This document shows positions 16,318 to 25,367 of a DNA stretch of 64,000 nt, in pieces. How positions within the stretch are numbered: position 1 is the first letter of the stretch; each line of letters starts with the position of its first letter. The position numbers and the translations under genes were made by a program. The notes below the pieces were generated by a model. The model searched no databases and had not been told where the DNA came from. It was given only the letters and a program-made list of their open reading frames with translations. The DNA lies in the NCBI RefSeq assembly GCF_018866325.1, contig NZ_CP076457.1, positions 6,855,001 to 6,919,000 on the forward strand, in the 5' to 3' direction. The stretch is from Streptomyces sp. YPW6. Lineage in GTDB: Bacteria; Actinomycetota; Actinomycetes; Streptomycetales; Streptomycetaceae.

Positions 16318-17546
16318 TCAAGCACCCTCCGCCCGGGGCCCCGCACGGTCCCGGGCGGTACGGCGGCGGAGCAGCAGGGCCGACGGCAGCACCAGGCACT
16401 GGAGGCACACCACCGCCCAGAACCCCCGCGCCGAACCCGCCGCCTCCGCCGCCCCGTACAGCTGACCGCCCACCACCCCGCTGACGAACGCGCCGATGCC
16501 CGCCGCCAGCCGCTGCCGCCCGAACACGCTCGCCGGGGCGGCGACCGAACGGGCCAGCGCCTCCAGGTCGTTCTTCAGGAAGAGCACGATCTCCCCGAGA
16601 CACAGCAGCACCCCGCCCACGGCGATCCCCGCGTGCCCTCCCGCGCCGATCGCCGCCATGCCCGCCGCCATCGCCCCGAACCCCCACCGCAGCGCCGCCG
16701 GGTAGCTCAGCGCGGCGACCCGTTCCGCCAGCAGCGGCTGCGCGACGACGAGGAGCGCCGCGTACCCCGTCAGGACGGCCCCGTAGAAGGCGGCCGACGT
16801 CCGCGGGACCGCGTACAGCGCCAGATAGTGCTGGAAGAACATGAACGCGTACACGCTGAGCACGGTCACCACGAACGGCGAGGGCCCCGGGCGCGGCGCG
16901 TCCGGCACCCGGTCCGGGGCGGCGGACCGGGGCACCTCGCCCCGGTCCGCCGCCCCGGCGGCAGCAGCGCGTGCCCGGCCCCGACGAGCGCGAACAGCCC
17001 CGCGACGCAGGCGAACAGCACCCCGGGGGAGCCCAGCACGAGCGGCGCGGCGGCGGGCGGGCCGAGCGCCATCCCCGCGTTGAACGCCGAACTGCTCGCC
17101 GACAGCAGCCGCGGGCGGCCCCCCTCAGGAGCCCCCTCCACCAAGTACGCCTTGTTCGCCGGGAGATACAGGGCCGCGCCCGCCGACACCAGCAGCAGCG
17201 CCCCGACGGCGAGCACCGGGCGCGTCAGCCCCGGGACGAACGCCGCGAACCCCGCCGTACGCAGCGCCAGCGCCAGCAGCATCGAGTGCCGCAGCCCGAT
17301 CCGCGCCACCACCGGACCCGCGACCACACCCCCGGCGAACTGGATCAGCGAGGCCACCGCCAGCACGAGGCCGACCGTGCCGAGGCCGATGCCCAGCCGC
17401 TGGTGCAGCAGCACCGACACGTAGGGCAGCACGGCGAAGCTGCCCAGCGTGATCAGGAACGAGCCCGCCAGCAGGAACCGCTGAGGACCGGAGAACGGCC
17501 GCCGCACACGCGACTCGGGGGACGCCTTCGCGGGCAGCGGCCTCAC
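16318..17546 (-). pseudogene. MFS transporter split by a frameshift
   Basis: The N-terminal half starts at GTG 17546, 10 nt after the ATP-grasp stop, and shows six hydrophobic helices (FLLAGSFLITLGSFAVLPYV to VLFACVAGLFALVGAGHALLPP). The C-terminal half lies in another frame, reading PSPFVVTVLSVYAFMFFQHYLALY to the stop at 16318, with six more helices. The frames must be joined by a 1-nt shift in the GGGG/CCCC-rich linker near 16930-16970. Together they make a normal 12-helix drug/metabolite exporter. As read, two half-transporters would be made only if the second reinitiates at GTG 16935. Context suggests it exports the product of the three upstream genes. Confidence 0.78.
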
Positions 17547-17556
17547 CGCACCGTGC

Positions 17557-18780
17557 TCACGGCGCCGCGGCCACGACCGGGCGCACCCGCACGGCCGCGC
17601 TCCACGCCCGGTGCTGGGCCAGCTCCGCCGTCCGCCCCTCGGCCAGCACCATGCCCGTGCAGCCGCGCTGGTCGCCGACGTGGACCACGCTCTCGCCGGG
17701 CTCACGCACCGGGAACCACTCCACCGACCCGGGAAACGCGGCGAGTTCGTCGAGACCGAGCCAGCCCTTCAGCACTCCGGGCCGCTCCGGGTACACCAAC
17801 ACGAAGCCGTACGCGGGGCCTTCGGCGTCGAGCGGGGCGTCCAGCAGCGCCGGGCGGCGGCCCAGCGCCTCGTCCGTCATCGCCGTGTAGACATTGGTCC
17901 CCAGTGTGCGGCAGAGCACCTCGCCGACCAGCGCACCACCGATCCTCCGGTTGATCTCGACCAGTTCGGGTCCGTCGGCGGTCAGGATGAACTCCACATG
18001 GGCGAAGCCCCGTTCGTGCCCGGCCGCCGCCAGGACCCGGCCCACCCACGTCTCGATCCCGGCCCGTTCGGCCTCCGGCAGCGCCACCGGGAACGCCGCC
18101 GCCTCCTCCCGTACCACCGCGGCCCGGGACGTCTGGCGGCTCAGCACCCCGAGCAGCCGGGTCGTCCCGTCCCAGCTGAGGGTCTCCGCGCTGTACAGCG
18201 GACCGGCGAGGAACGCCTCGGCGAACAGCGTTCCCGTCAGGCGCTGTCCGGCCGCGTCCGCCAGGGCCCGGTGCAGGTCCTCCTCGTCGTGCACGACCCA
18301 CACGTGGCGCGACGAGGTGCCCGCCGAGTCCTTCAGGACCGCGGGCAGCCCCACTGCCCGCAGCACCTCCCCGGCGCCTTCGGGACCCGGCGGGACGGCT
18401 ACGGCCGTGCTGCGGCTCAGCCCGCGCGCGTGGAGCGTCTCCCGGACCCGGCGCTTGTCCCGGAGCAGCGCCACGGACGTCGGATCCGGCCCCGGCAGTC
18501 CGCGTTCGCGGGCGAGTTCGGCGGCCGGCAGGCTCCAGGTGTCCGTCGTGTTGATCAGCCCGGCCAGGTCCGGCACGGCGGCCAGCGCCCGGCGGACGGC
18601 GTCCTGGTCCCACGTGTCGGTATCGACGACGTCCAGCGCGTCCGGCGGCAGCACCGCCAACTCGTGCCGGTAGACCGCACGGTCACCGGTCAGCAGGCAC
18701 AGCCGGTGCCCCGCCCGTGCGGCGGCCTCCGCCATCCGCCCCAGACCGAAGGACAGGGACTCCAGTGCGACGATCGTCAT
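17557..18780 (-). CDS. ATP-grasp ligase
   Basis: A 407-residue cytoplasmic ligase that would activate a carboxylate as an acyl-phosphate and join it to an amine. After an N-terminal Rossmann-like region (TIVALESLSFGLGRMAEAA), the ATP-grasp fold shows LPAVLKDSAGTSSRHVWVV (the Lys and glycine/serine loop), an acidic ETLSWDG strand, and the metal-binding segment HVEFILTADGPELVEINRR with Glu and Asn. ATG 18780 overlaps the stop of the PLP enzyme by 4 nt (ATGA), giving tight coupling. This subfamily often makes dipeptides or amides in natural-product pathways. The substrates are unknown. Confidence 0.83.
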   Translation of the reverse strand: MTIVALESLSFGLGRMAEAAARAGHRLCLLTGDRAVYRHELAVLPPDALDVVDTDTWDQDAVRRALAAVPDLAGLINTTDTWSLPAAELARERGLPGPDPTSVALLRDKRRVRETLHARGLSRSTAVAVPPGPEGAGEVLRAVGLPAVLKDSAGTSSRHVWVVHDEEDLHRALADAAGQRLTGTLFAEAFLAGPLYSAETLSWDGTTRLLGVLSRQTSRAAVVREEAAAFPVALPEAERAGIETWVGRVLAAAGHERGFAHVEFILTADGPELVEINRRIGGALVGEVLCRTLGTNVYTAMTDEALGRRPALLDAPLDAEGPAYGFVLVYPERPGVLKGWLGLDELAAFPGSVEWFPVREPGESVVHVGDQRGCTGMVLAEGRTAELAQHRAWSAAVRVRPVVAAAP

Positions 18781-19970
18781 GGCAGCAGCTCCACGCTCGG
18801 TACGGAGGAAGGGGAGGGAGACGGGGAAGGCGACGGGGAGGAAGGGGACGAGGAGGGGGAAGGGACATCGCCCTCGGCGGTCCGGGCCCCCTCGGAGGCC
18901 CACGTCCCCTCGGCGGTCCTGGCGGCCTCCGGAGCGCCCCGCCCGGCCCACTCCATCACCGACCACGGCGGCCGCAGGTCGTCCGGCGAAGCGATCGTCC
19001 GGGGCCGCAGTCCCGCCGGGTCCAGGGCCTCGGCGTGCCGGGCGAACACCCGCTCCGCGTACCGGTGTCCGGTGTCTGCGCCCAGCACCAGATGCAGCCG
19101 CCCGGGGTCGCGGGCCGCTTCCCAGGAGGCCGTCAGATGGGCCGCTCCGGTGGAGAGTCCCGCGAACACCGCGTGCTCCCGCAGCAGTCCGACCGCCCCG
19201 GCCATCGCATGGCGGAAGTCCAGCCAGTGGACCGTGTCGTACAGCTCGTGGCGGACGTTCCCGAACGGGATCGAGCTGCCGATGCCCGCGATGATCGCCT
19301 CCGGGTCCTCGAACCGCTCGCTCCCGAAGGTCACACTGCCGAACGGCTGGATGCCCACCAGCCGCACCGGGCGCCCCGACTCCCGCAGCGCACGCGCCAG
19401 TCCACCGGTCGACGCACCCGTGCCCACCGCCCCGACCACGGTCAGCGGACCTTCCGGCAGCGCCCCGGCCAGCAGCTCCGCGAACTCCCGGTAGCCCTCG
19501 TGGTGGATCCCGTCGTGGTACTGCCGCATCCAGTGGAAGTCGGGCCGTTCGGCCAGCAGCCGGCGCACATGCCGGACGCGCAGCTCCTGGTCCAGACGCA
19601 GGCTCTGCGAGGGCGGCATCGCGTCGACCGTCGCGCCGAGGATCTCCAACTGCGCCCGCATCGTGGCGTCCACGGTGGTGGAGGCGACGATGTGGCAGCG
19701 CAGCCCGTAGCGGTGGCAGGCCATGGCGAGGGCCAGCGCGTAGATCCCGCTGGAGCTGTCGACCAGGGTCTGCCCGGGGACCACCCGGCCCCGGCGCAGC
19801 AGTGAACGGACCGCGCCGAGCGCCGCGTACACCTTCATCGTCTCGAAGCGGGCGAGGACGACGTCGTCGGTCAGCCGGACCAGGTCGGGGGTCTTCACCG
19901 CGTCGGTGATGTGGCCGTGGACCACCGCGGCGGTGGAACTGCGCGGACGGGCGTCCGCCCCGGCCCTCAC
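18777..19970 (-). CDS. PLP-dependent cysteine-synthase-family enzyme, divergent
   Basis: A 397-residue fold-type II PLP enzyme. Alignment by eye with CysK places the PLP lysine in ARFETMKVYAALGAV (the SVKDR position). The phosphate-binding loop is VGTGASTGGLARAL. The substrate loop, normally TSGNTG, reads SSSGIYALA, and the segment before the lysine is shortened, so substrate preference should differ from O-acetylserine. The C-terminus carries a Ser/Pro-rich repetitive tail of about 30 residues. GTG 19970 overlaps the methyltransferase stop (GTGA) and the stop overlaps the ATP-grasp start. It probably makes a non-standard amino acid for the downstream ligase. Confidence 0.8.
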   Translation of the reverse strand: MRAGADARPRSSTAAVVHGHITDAVKTPDLVRLTDDVVLARFETMKVYAALGAVRSLLRRGRVVPGQTLVDSSSGIYALALAMACHRYGLRCHIVASTTVDATMRAQLEILGATVDAMPPSQSLRLDQELRVRHVRRLLAERPDFHWMRQYHDGIHHEGYREFAELLAGALPEGPLTVVGAVGTGASTGGLARALRESGRPVRLVGIQPFGSVTFGSERFEDPEAIIAGIGSSIPFGNVRHELYDTVHWLDFRHAMAGAVGLLREHAVFAGLSTGAAHLTASWEAARDPGRLHLVLGADTGHRYAERVFARHAEALDPAGLRPRTIASPDDLRPPWSVMEWAGRGAPEAARTAEGTWASEGARTAEGDVPSPSSSPSSPSPSPSPSPSSVPSVELLP

Positions 19971-20707
19971 GTGCGCCGCCCGCGCACGACGAGCCGGTCC
20001 GAGTGCTGGTCGTAGCCGGACGCGTCGAAGCCGCCGAAGCACTCCACGTCGGTGAAGCCCGCGCTCTCGAAGAGGGCGTGCAGCTCGGCCGCCGAGTAGA
20101 GCCAGGAGGTGATGGAGGCGGTGCGGGCGGTCGTGCCGCGCACCAGCGTCCAGTCGGTGCGCAGCCGCCGCCAGCTGTCGAGGACGGTGTCGCGCTGGAC
20201 GACGTAGGCGCCGTCGGGCAGGTCGACCGCCTTCGGCCGCCCGATCCAGCCCGCCAGCACCTCCTTGCCCATCACGTCCACCAGGAGCTGCCCGCCCGGT
20301 GCGAGGCTTTCACGGGCGTTGCGCAGCACCCGCAGGTTGTCCTCGGCCTCGTCGAAGTAGCCGAAGGACGTGAAGACGTTCAGGATCACGTCGAAGGCGC
20401 CCGGCTCCCGGTACGTGAGCATGTCGGCGCGCTCCAGCCGGACGGCTGCGCCCGCCGCGTCGCAGGCGGTACGGGCCCTCTCCAGCATCGACGGGGACAG
20501 GTCGACGCCCGTCACCTCGTACCCGCGGCCCGCCAGCGGCACCACGAAGAGGCCGGGGCCGCAGCACAGGTCCAGGACTCTCGTGCCCGGCGGGAAGTCC
20601 AGCAGCGGGGAGGACGCGACCAGGGCGGCGGCGGACCCGGCCCGTGCCGGTGGGAACATCGTCGCGGCGAAATCCGACCAGAGCGCGTCGTCCTCGTACC
20701 AGTGCAT
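19967..20707 (-). CDS. Class I SAM-dependent methyltransferase, first gene of the cluster
   Basis: A 246-residue methyltransferase. Motif I is VLDLCCGPGLFVVPLAGRG at about residues 43-61, followed by GVDLSPSMLERAR and LERADML, then the post-motif NVFTSFGYFDEAEDNLRVL typical of Methyltransf_25 proteins. ATG 20707 has GGAGGAG about 10 nt upstream and gives MHWYEDDALW; the longer frame upstream lacks support. The stop overlaps the PLP enzyme start. As the promoter-proximal gene of a four-gene coupled set, it likely tailors the amino acid or peptide made by the next two enzymes, possibly by N- or O-methylation. Confidence 0.82.
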   Translation of the reverse strand: MHWYEDDALWSDFAATMFPPARAGSAAALVASSPLLDFPPGTRVLDLCCGPGLFVVPLAGRGYEVTGVDLSPSMLERARTACDAAGAAVRLERADMLTYREPGAFDVILNVFTSFGYFDEAEDNLRVLRNARESLAPGGQLLVDVMGKEVLAGWIGRPKAVDLPDGAYVVQRDTVLDSWRRLRTDWTLVRGTTARTASITSWLYSAAELHALFESAGFTDVECFGGFDASGYDQHSDRLVVRGRRT

Positions 20708-20878
20708 GCCTCGCGGTCTCCTCCCGGGCCCGGGCCCCGTGGGTGTACTGCGGCGGTCGTTCCGGCGGCCGTGCCGTCGCACCGGCCGCCGCTTGCGTCA
20801 CCGGGAGGCCGTCCGCACCCGGTGTCTCTTCAGTAGTCGGCCGCCCCGGCCGGGAAGTTCCCGGGTGATCACCGGCCG

Positions 20879-20930
20879 GTCCGTCGGGCCCGACGGACCG
20901 GGCCCGACGGACCGGGCCCCACGGCGCGCG
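20879..20930. repeat. Palindromic direct repeat in the divergent promoter region
   Basis: The 16-bp palindrome CCGTCGGGCCCGACGG is followed by a second copy of GGGCCCGACGGACC, giving overlapping inverted and direct repeats. It lies between the methyltransferase (minus) and nitrate reductase (plus) genes. Either a regulator site or a terminator-like structure is possible. The remaining gap from 20708 to 21090 shows no gene. Confidence 0.5.
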
Positions 20931-21090
20931 GGAAGGGCCTCACGGGCGGTTCCCGGCCGGTGTGCAGGCGACGTAACCGGCGTCGTCAGCCCGGTGTCAT
21001 CCCTGGGTAACGGGCCTTTCCTAGATTCGGGAGCGACCACCGCCCGCCCCGCGTCCCTCCGGGAACGCCCGCCCCCGAAGGGCCCCGCAC

Positions 21091-24000
21091 ATGACCGTGC
21101 CGCCCCCGCCGCCGGACGCCCCCGCCACCGACCGGGTGCGTACGGTCTGCTCGTACTGCGGTGTCGGCTGCGGGATCGTCCTCGACGTCGCCGCCGGACC
21201 CGACGGCCGCCGCACCGTCGTGAAGGCGTCCGGCGACCAAGCGCACCCGTCCAACGCCGGACGGCTGTGCACCAAGGGGGCGACCGGGGCGGACCTCCTC
21301 GCCGCCCCCGGCCGGCTGACCACCGCCCTGGCCCGCGCCGACCGCAGCGAGCAGCCCGCCCCGCTCGGCCGGGACGCCGCCATCGCGGAGACGGCGCGCC
21401 GGCTGCGGTCCGTGCTGGACACCCACGGCCCGGACGCGGTCGCCCTGTACGTCTCCGGCCAGATGACGCTGGAGGCGCAGTACCTCGCCAACAAGCTGGC
21501 CAAGGGGTTCCTGCGGACCAACACCATCGAGTCGAACTCCCGGCTCTGCATGGCGAGCGCGGGCAGCGGCTACAAGCTGTCCCTCGGCGCGGACGGGCCG
21601 CCCGGATCGTACGAGGACTTCGCCCACGCCGACGTCTTCCTCGTCACCGGCGCCAACATGGCCGACTGCCACCCGATCCTCTTCCTGCGGATGATGGAGC
21701 GCGTCAAGGCGGGAGCGAAGCTGATCGTCGTCGATCCCCGCCGCAACGCGACCGCCGCCAAGGCGGACCTGCACCTGCGGATCAGGCCCGGTACCGATCT
21801 GGCCCTCCTCAACGGCCTGCTGCACCTCCTCGTCGAGAACGGGCACACCGACCCCGCCTTCATCGCCGAGCACACCGAGGGCTGGGAGCGGATGCCCGCC
21901 TTCCTCCGCGACTACCCGCCCGCCGTCGTCGCGGGGATCACCGGCATCGCGGAGGACGACATCCGGCAGGCGGCCCGCTGGATCGGCGAGGCGGGGGAGT
22001 GGATGAGCTGCTGGACGATGGGGCTCAACCAGTCCACCCACGGCACCTGGAACACCAACGCGCTGATCAACCTGCACCTGGCGACCGGCGCGATCTGCCG
22101 CCCCGGCAGCGGACCGTTCTCGCTCACCGGCCAGCCCAACGCCATGGGCGGCCGCGAGATGGGCTACATGGGACCCGGACTGCCCGGCCAGCGATCGGTC
22201 CTGTCCGACGAGGACCGCGCCTTCACCGAGGAGCTGTGGGGCGTCCCGACCGGCACCCTGCGCGCGGACGGCTCGGGCAGCGGCACCGTCGACATGTTCC
22301 GGCGCATGGCCGAGGGGGAGATCAAGGCCTGCTGGATCATCTGCACCAACCCGGTCGCCTCGGTCGCCAACCGCCGGACCGTCATCGAGGGCCTGGAGGC
22401 CGCCGAATTCGTCGTCACCCAGGACGTGTTCGCCGACACCGAGACCAACGCGTACGCCGATGTCGTCCTGCCCGCCGCCCTCTGGGCCGAGTCCGAGGGC
22501 GTGATGGTCAACTCGGAGCGCACCCTCACCCTCTCCCGCCGTGCCACCGACCCTCCCGGCGAGGCGTGGCCGGACTGGCGGATCATCGCCGAGGTCGCCT
22601 GCGCCCTGGGGTACGAGGACGCCTTCGGCTACACGAGCGCCGAGGAGGTCTTCGCCGAGATCACCCGGGCCTGGAACCCGCGCACCGGCTACGACCTGCG
22701 GGGCGTGACGTACGAGCGGCTGCGTGAGACGCCCGTCCAGTGGCCGAGCGCGGACGTCGAAGGGCCCGCCCGCAACCCGGTGCGCTACCTCAACGACGGC
22801 GTCAGCCAGGAGCTGACCGTACGGTCCGACGGCCGCGTGCCCAGGCTCGCCTTCCCGCTGCCCGGCGGCCGAGCCGTCTTCCACGCCCGCCCGCACCTGC
22901 CGCCGGCCGAGCTGCCCGACGAGGACTTCCCTCACCTCCTCAACACCGGGCGGCTCCAGCACCAGTGGCACACCCTCACCAAGACCGCGAAGATCACCAG
23001 ACTGAACCGGCTGGACCCGGCCCCCTTCGTGGAGATCCACCCCGACGACGCGACGGCCCTGGAACTGGCCGAGGGCGACGGCGTCGAGGTCGCCTCGCGC
23101 CGCGGCCGCGCGGTGCTCCCGGCCCGGATCACGGACCGGGTCGCGCCGGGGGAGTGCTTCGCGCCGTTCCACTGGAACGACCTGTTCGGCGAGTACCTCG
23201 GCGTGAACGCCGTGACGAACGACGCGGTCGATCCGATCTCGTTCCAGCCGGAACTGAAGGTGTGCGCGGTCCGGCTGGCGAAGGTCGCGGCTCCGGCGGT
23301 GCGGCCGGCTCCCGCCACGCCGGACCGGACGGCTCGTGCGGACGCTGCGGGGCTCGCGGACCGGATGGGGCTTACGGGGCGGCCCACGCGATCGGGAGAG
23401 CGGACGGGGCTCGCCGATCTGACGGGGCTGGCGGGAGCCCTGGGGCTGCCGGAGACCGCCCCACCGGACCTGACGGACGCGGAACGCCGCTATCTGGCCG
23501 GATTCCTGGCGGGCCTCGGCGCCCGCCCGGCAGGCACCCCGGTGCTTCCGGCCGACGCACCGTTCGCCCCGGACCACGCCCTGTGGGTCGACGGAGTGCT
23601 GGCCGGCGCCTACTCCCGGCTCCCGGACCCCCCGGGACCCGGGAGCGGGACCGCGCCACCGGAGAGCACCCCGGAGAAACAGGGCGGCCGCCCGGTCGTC
23701 GTCCTGTGGGCCTCGCAGACCGGCAACGCCGAGGAGGCCGCAGCGACGGCCGCCCGGACGCTGGCCGCCGAGGGGTACCGCACCACGCTCCTCGGCATGG
23801 ACGACGGCACGCCCGCCGCACTGCCGAGCCCGGCCGACGTCCTCGTCGTCACCAGCACCTTCGGCGACGGCGACGCCCCCGACAACGGCTCCGGCTTCTG
23901 GGAGTCGCTGAACGCCCCCGAAGCCCCGCGGCTGGAAGACGTCCGCTACGCCGTACTCGCGCTCGGCGACTCCGCGTACGACGACTTCTGCGGCCACGGC

Positions 24001-25347
24001 CGCCGCCTGGACGAACGCCTGGGCGAACTGGGCGCCGAGCGGCTGGTCCCGCGCACCGACTGCGAACCGGAGTACGAGCAGCCCTTCGGCCAGTGGCTCA
24101 AGGAAGTCAGGGTGGCACTGGAGGCGACGCCACCGGAGGGCACCTCGGGGCCGGAGGCCACGGCGCCGCCGACGAGGCCCGCAGCGGCGACGGCGCCCCC
24201 GGCCGGCAACCAGCCCGCCCGCCCCTCCAGGGCGGCACCCGTCACCGCCCTCCTCACCGCGAACCGCCTCCTGAGCCGGCCCGGCGCCACGAAGGAGGTC
24301 CGCGCCTTCACGATCGACACGCGTCACGCCGACACGCCCCTGACGTACACGGCCGGGGATGCCCTCGGCGTACAGCCGCGCAACTGCCCCGACCTGGTGG
24401 CCGAGTGGCTTGCCGTCACCGGGCTCGACCCCGCGGCCGAGGTGGACGTCGAGGGGCACGGCACGGTCGCGCTGGAGACGGCCCTCCACCGCCACCTCGA
24501 CATCACCCGCATCACCCCGGACCTGCTGCGCCTGGTCGCCGAGCGCACGGGGGACCGGTCCCTCAAGAAGCTGCTGCGCCCCGGCAACAAGGGCGAGCGG
24601 GACCGGTGGACGTGGGGGCGCCAGGCGGTCGACGTGCTGGCCGAGCACCCGGTCCGGGCCACGGCCGCCACCTGGGCCGAGGTCCTGGGACCGCTGCGGC
24701 CCCGGCTGTACTCGATAGCCTCCAGCCCGCTGGAGGACCCGCACCGGATGCGTCTCACGGTCTCCGTGATCCGCTTCGGGAGCGACCGCGGCCGGACGCG
24801 GAAGGGCGTCGCCTCCACGTTCCTCGCGGACGGCCGACCGGACAGCCCCGTCCCGGTCTTCGTCCAGCGCAACGACCGCTTCCGCCCGCCCGCCGACCCG
24901 GCCACCCCGATGATCATGGTCGGCCCCGGCACGGGAGTCGCCCCGTTCCTGGGCTTCCTGGAGGAACGCCGCGCACTCGGCCACCCCGGCGCCAACTGGC
25001 TGTTCTTCGGCGAGCAGCACCGCGCCACGGACTTCTACTACCGGGAGGAGCTCGACGCGATGAGCCGCTCGGGCACCCTCACCCGACTGGACACCGCCTT
25101 CTCCCGCGACCAGCGGGCCAAGGTCTACGTCCAGGACCGGATGCGCGAGCACGGAGCCCAGCTCTGGTCCTGGCTCCGCGAGGGCGCCCACCTCTACGTC
25201 TGCGGTGACGCCTCCCGTATGGCCAAGGACGTCGACCGGGCGCTGCGTGACATCGCCGTCGCCCACGGGGGGCTCGACCCCGACGCCGCGACCGCCCAGG
25301 TCAAACAGCTAGCCTCGGACCGCAGATACGTACGGGACGTGTACTGA
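21091..25347 (+). CDS. Fused assimilatory nitrate reductase / CysJ-type flavoprotein
   Basis: A 1418-residue cytoplasmic enzyme that should reduce nitrate to nitrite directly with NADPH. Residues 1 to about 730 are a NasA/NarB-type molybdopterin oxidoreductase: Cys20, Cys23, Cys27 and Cys60 bind a [4Fe-4S] cluster, and ESNSRLCMASAG holds the probable molybdenum ligand. After an Ala/Pro-rich linker, residues about 868-1010 are a flavodoxin-like FMN domain (WASQTGNAEEAA, TSTFGDGD). The rest is a ferredoxin-reductase-like FAD/NADPH domain (RLYSIASSP, GPGTGVAPFLGF, ending YVRDVY). This fusion is known in Streptomyces and makes a separate electron donor unnecessary. No nitrite reductase or transporter is adjacent. 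Confidence 0.93.
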   Translation: MTVPPPPPDAPATDRVRTVCSYCGVGCGIVLDVAAGPDGRRTVVKASGDQAHPSNAGRLCTKGATGADLLAAPGRLTTALARADRSEQPAPLGRDAAIAETARRLRSVLDTHGPDAVALYVSGQMTLEAQYLANKLAKGFLRTNTIESNSRLCMASAGSGYKLSLGADGPPGSYEDFAHADVFLVTGANMADCHPILFLRMMERVKAGAKLIVVDPRRNATAAKADLHLRIRPGTDLALLNGLLHLLVENGHTDPAFIAEHTEGWERMPAFLRDYPPAVVAGITGIAEDDIRQAARWIGEAGEWMSCWTMGLNQSTHGTWNTNALINLHLATGAICRPGSGPFSLTGQPNAMGGREMGYMGPGLPGQRSVLSDEDRAFTEELWGVPTGTLRADGSGSGTVDMFRRMAEGEIKACWIICTNPVASVANRRTVIEGLEAAEFVVTQDVFADTETNAYADVVLPAALWAESEGVMVNSERTLTLSRRATDPPGEAWPDWRIIAEVACALGYEDAFGYTSAEEVFAEITRAWNPRTGYDLRGVTYERLRETPVQWPSADVEGPARNPVRYLNDGVSQELTVRSDGRVPRLAFPLPGGRAVFHARPHLPPAELPDEDFPHLLNTGRLQHQWHTLTKTAKITRLNRLDPAPFVEIHPDDATALELAEGDGVEVASRRGRAVLPARITDRVAPGECFAPFHWNDLFGEYLGVNAVTNDAVDPISFQPELKVCAVRLAKVAAPAVRPAPATPDRTARADAAGLADRMGLTGRPTRSGERTGLADLTGLAGALGLPETAPPDLTDAERRYLAGFLAGLGARPAGTPVLPADAPFAPDHALWVDGVLAGAYSRLPDPPGPGSGTAPPESTPEKQGGRPVVVLWASQTGNAEEAAATAARTLAAEGYRTTLLGMDDGTPAALPSPADVLVVTSTFGDGDAPDNGSGFWESLNAPEAPRLEDVRYAVLALGDSAYDDFCGHGRRLDERLGELGAERLVPRTDCEPEYEQPFGQWLKEVRVALEATPPEGTSGPEATAPPTRPAAATAPPAGNQPARPSRAAPVTALLTANRLLSRPGATKEVRAFTIDTRHADTPLTYTAGDALGVQPRNCPDLVAEWLAVTGLDPAAEVDVEGHGTVALETALHRHLDITRITPDLLRLVAERTGDRSLKKLLRPGNKGERDRWTWGRQAVDVLAEHPVRATAATWAEVLGPLRPRLYSIASSPLEDPHRMRLTVSVIRFGSDRGRTRKGVASTFLADGRPDSPVPVFVQRNDRFRPPADPATPMIMVGPGTGVAPFLGFLEERRALGHPGANWLFFGEQHRATDFYYREELDAMSRSGTLTRLDTAFSRDQRAKVYVQDRMREHGAQLWSWLREGAHLYVCGDASRMAKDVDRALRDIAVAHGGLDPDAATAQVKQLASDRRYVRDVY

Positions 25348-25367
25348 CGGGACGAGGGAGTACGGGG

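Noticed and set aside
20973..21011. Two GTAAC motifs upstream of nitrate reductase as a GlnR site
   Set aside because: GlnR sites need GTnAC-n6-GaAAC; here the two motifs are 29 nt apart and no second half-site is at the right distance.
20986..25266. A 1426-codon open frame on the minus strand
   Set aside because: It is the antisense shadow of the nitrate reductase gene; its product is a monotone Gly/Val/Arg/Asp string with no family motif.
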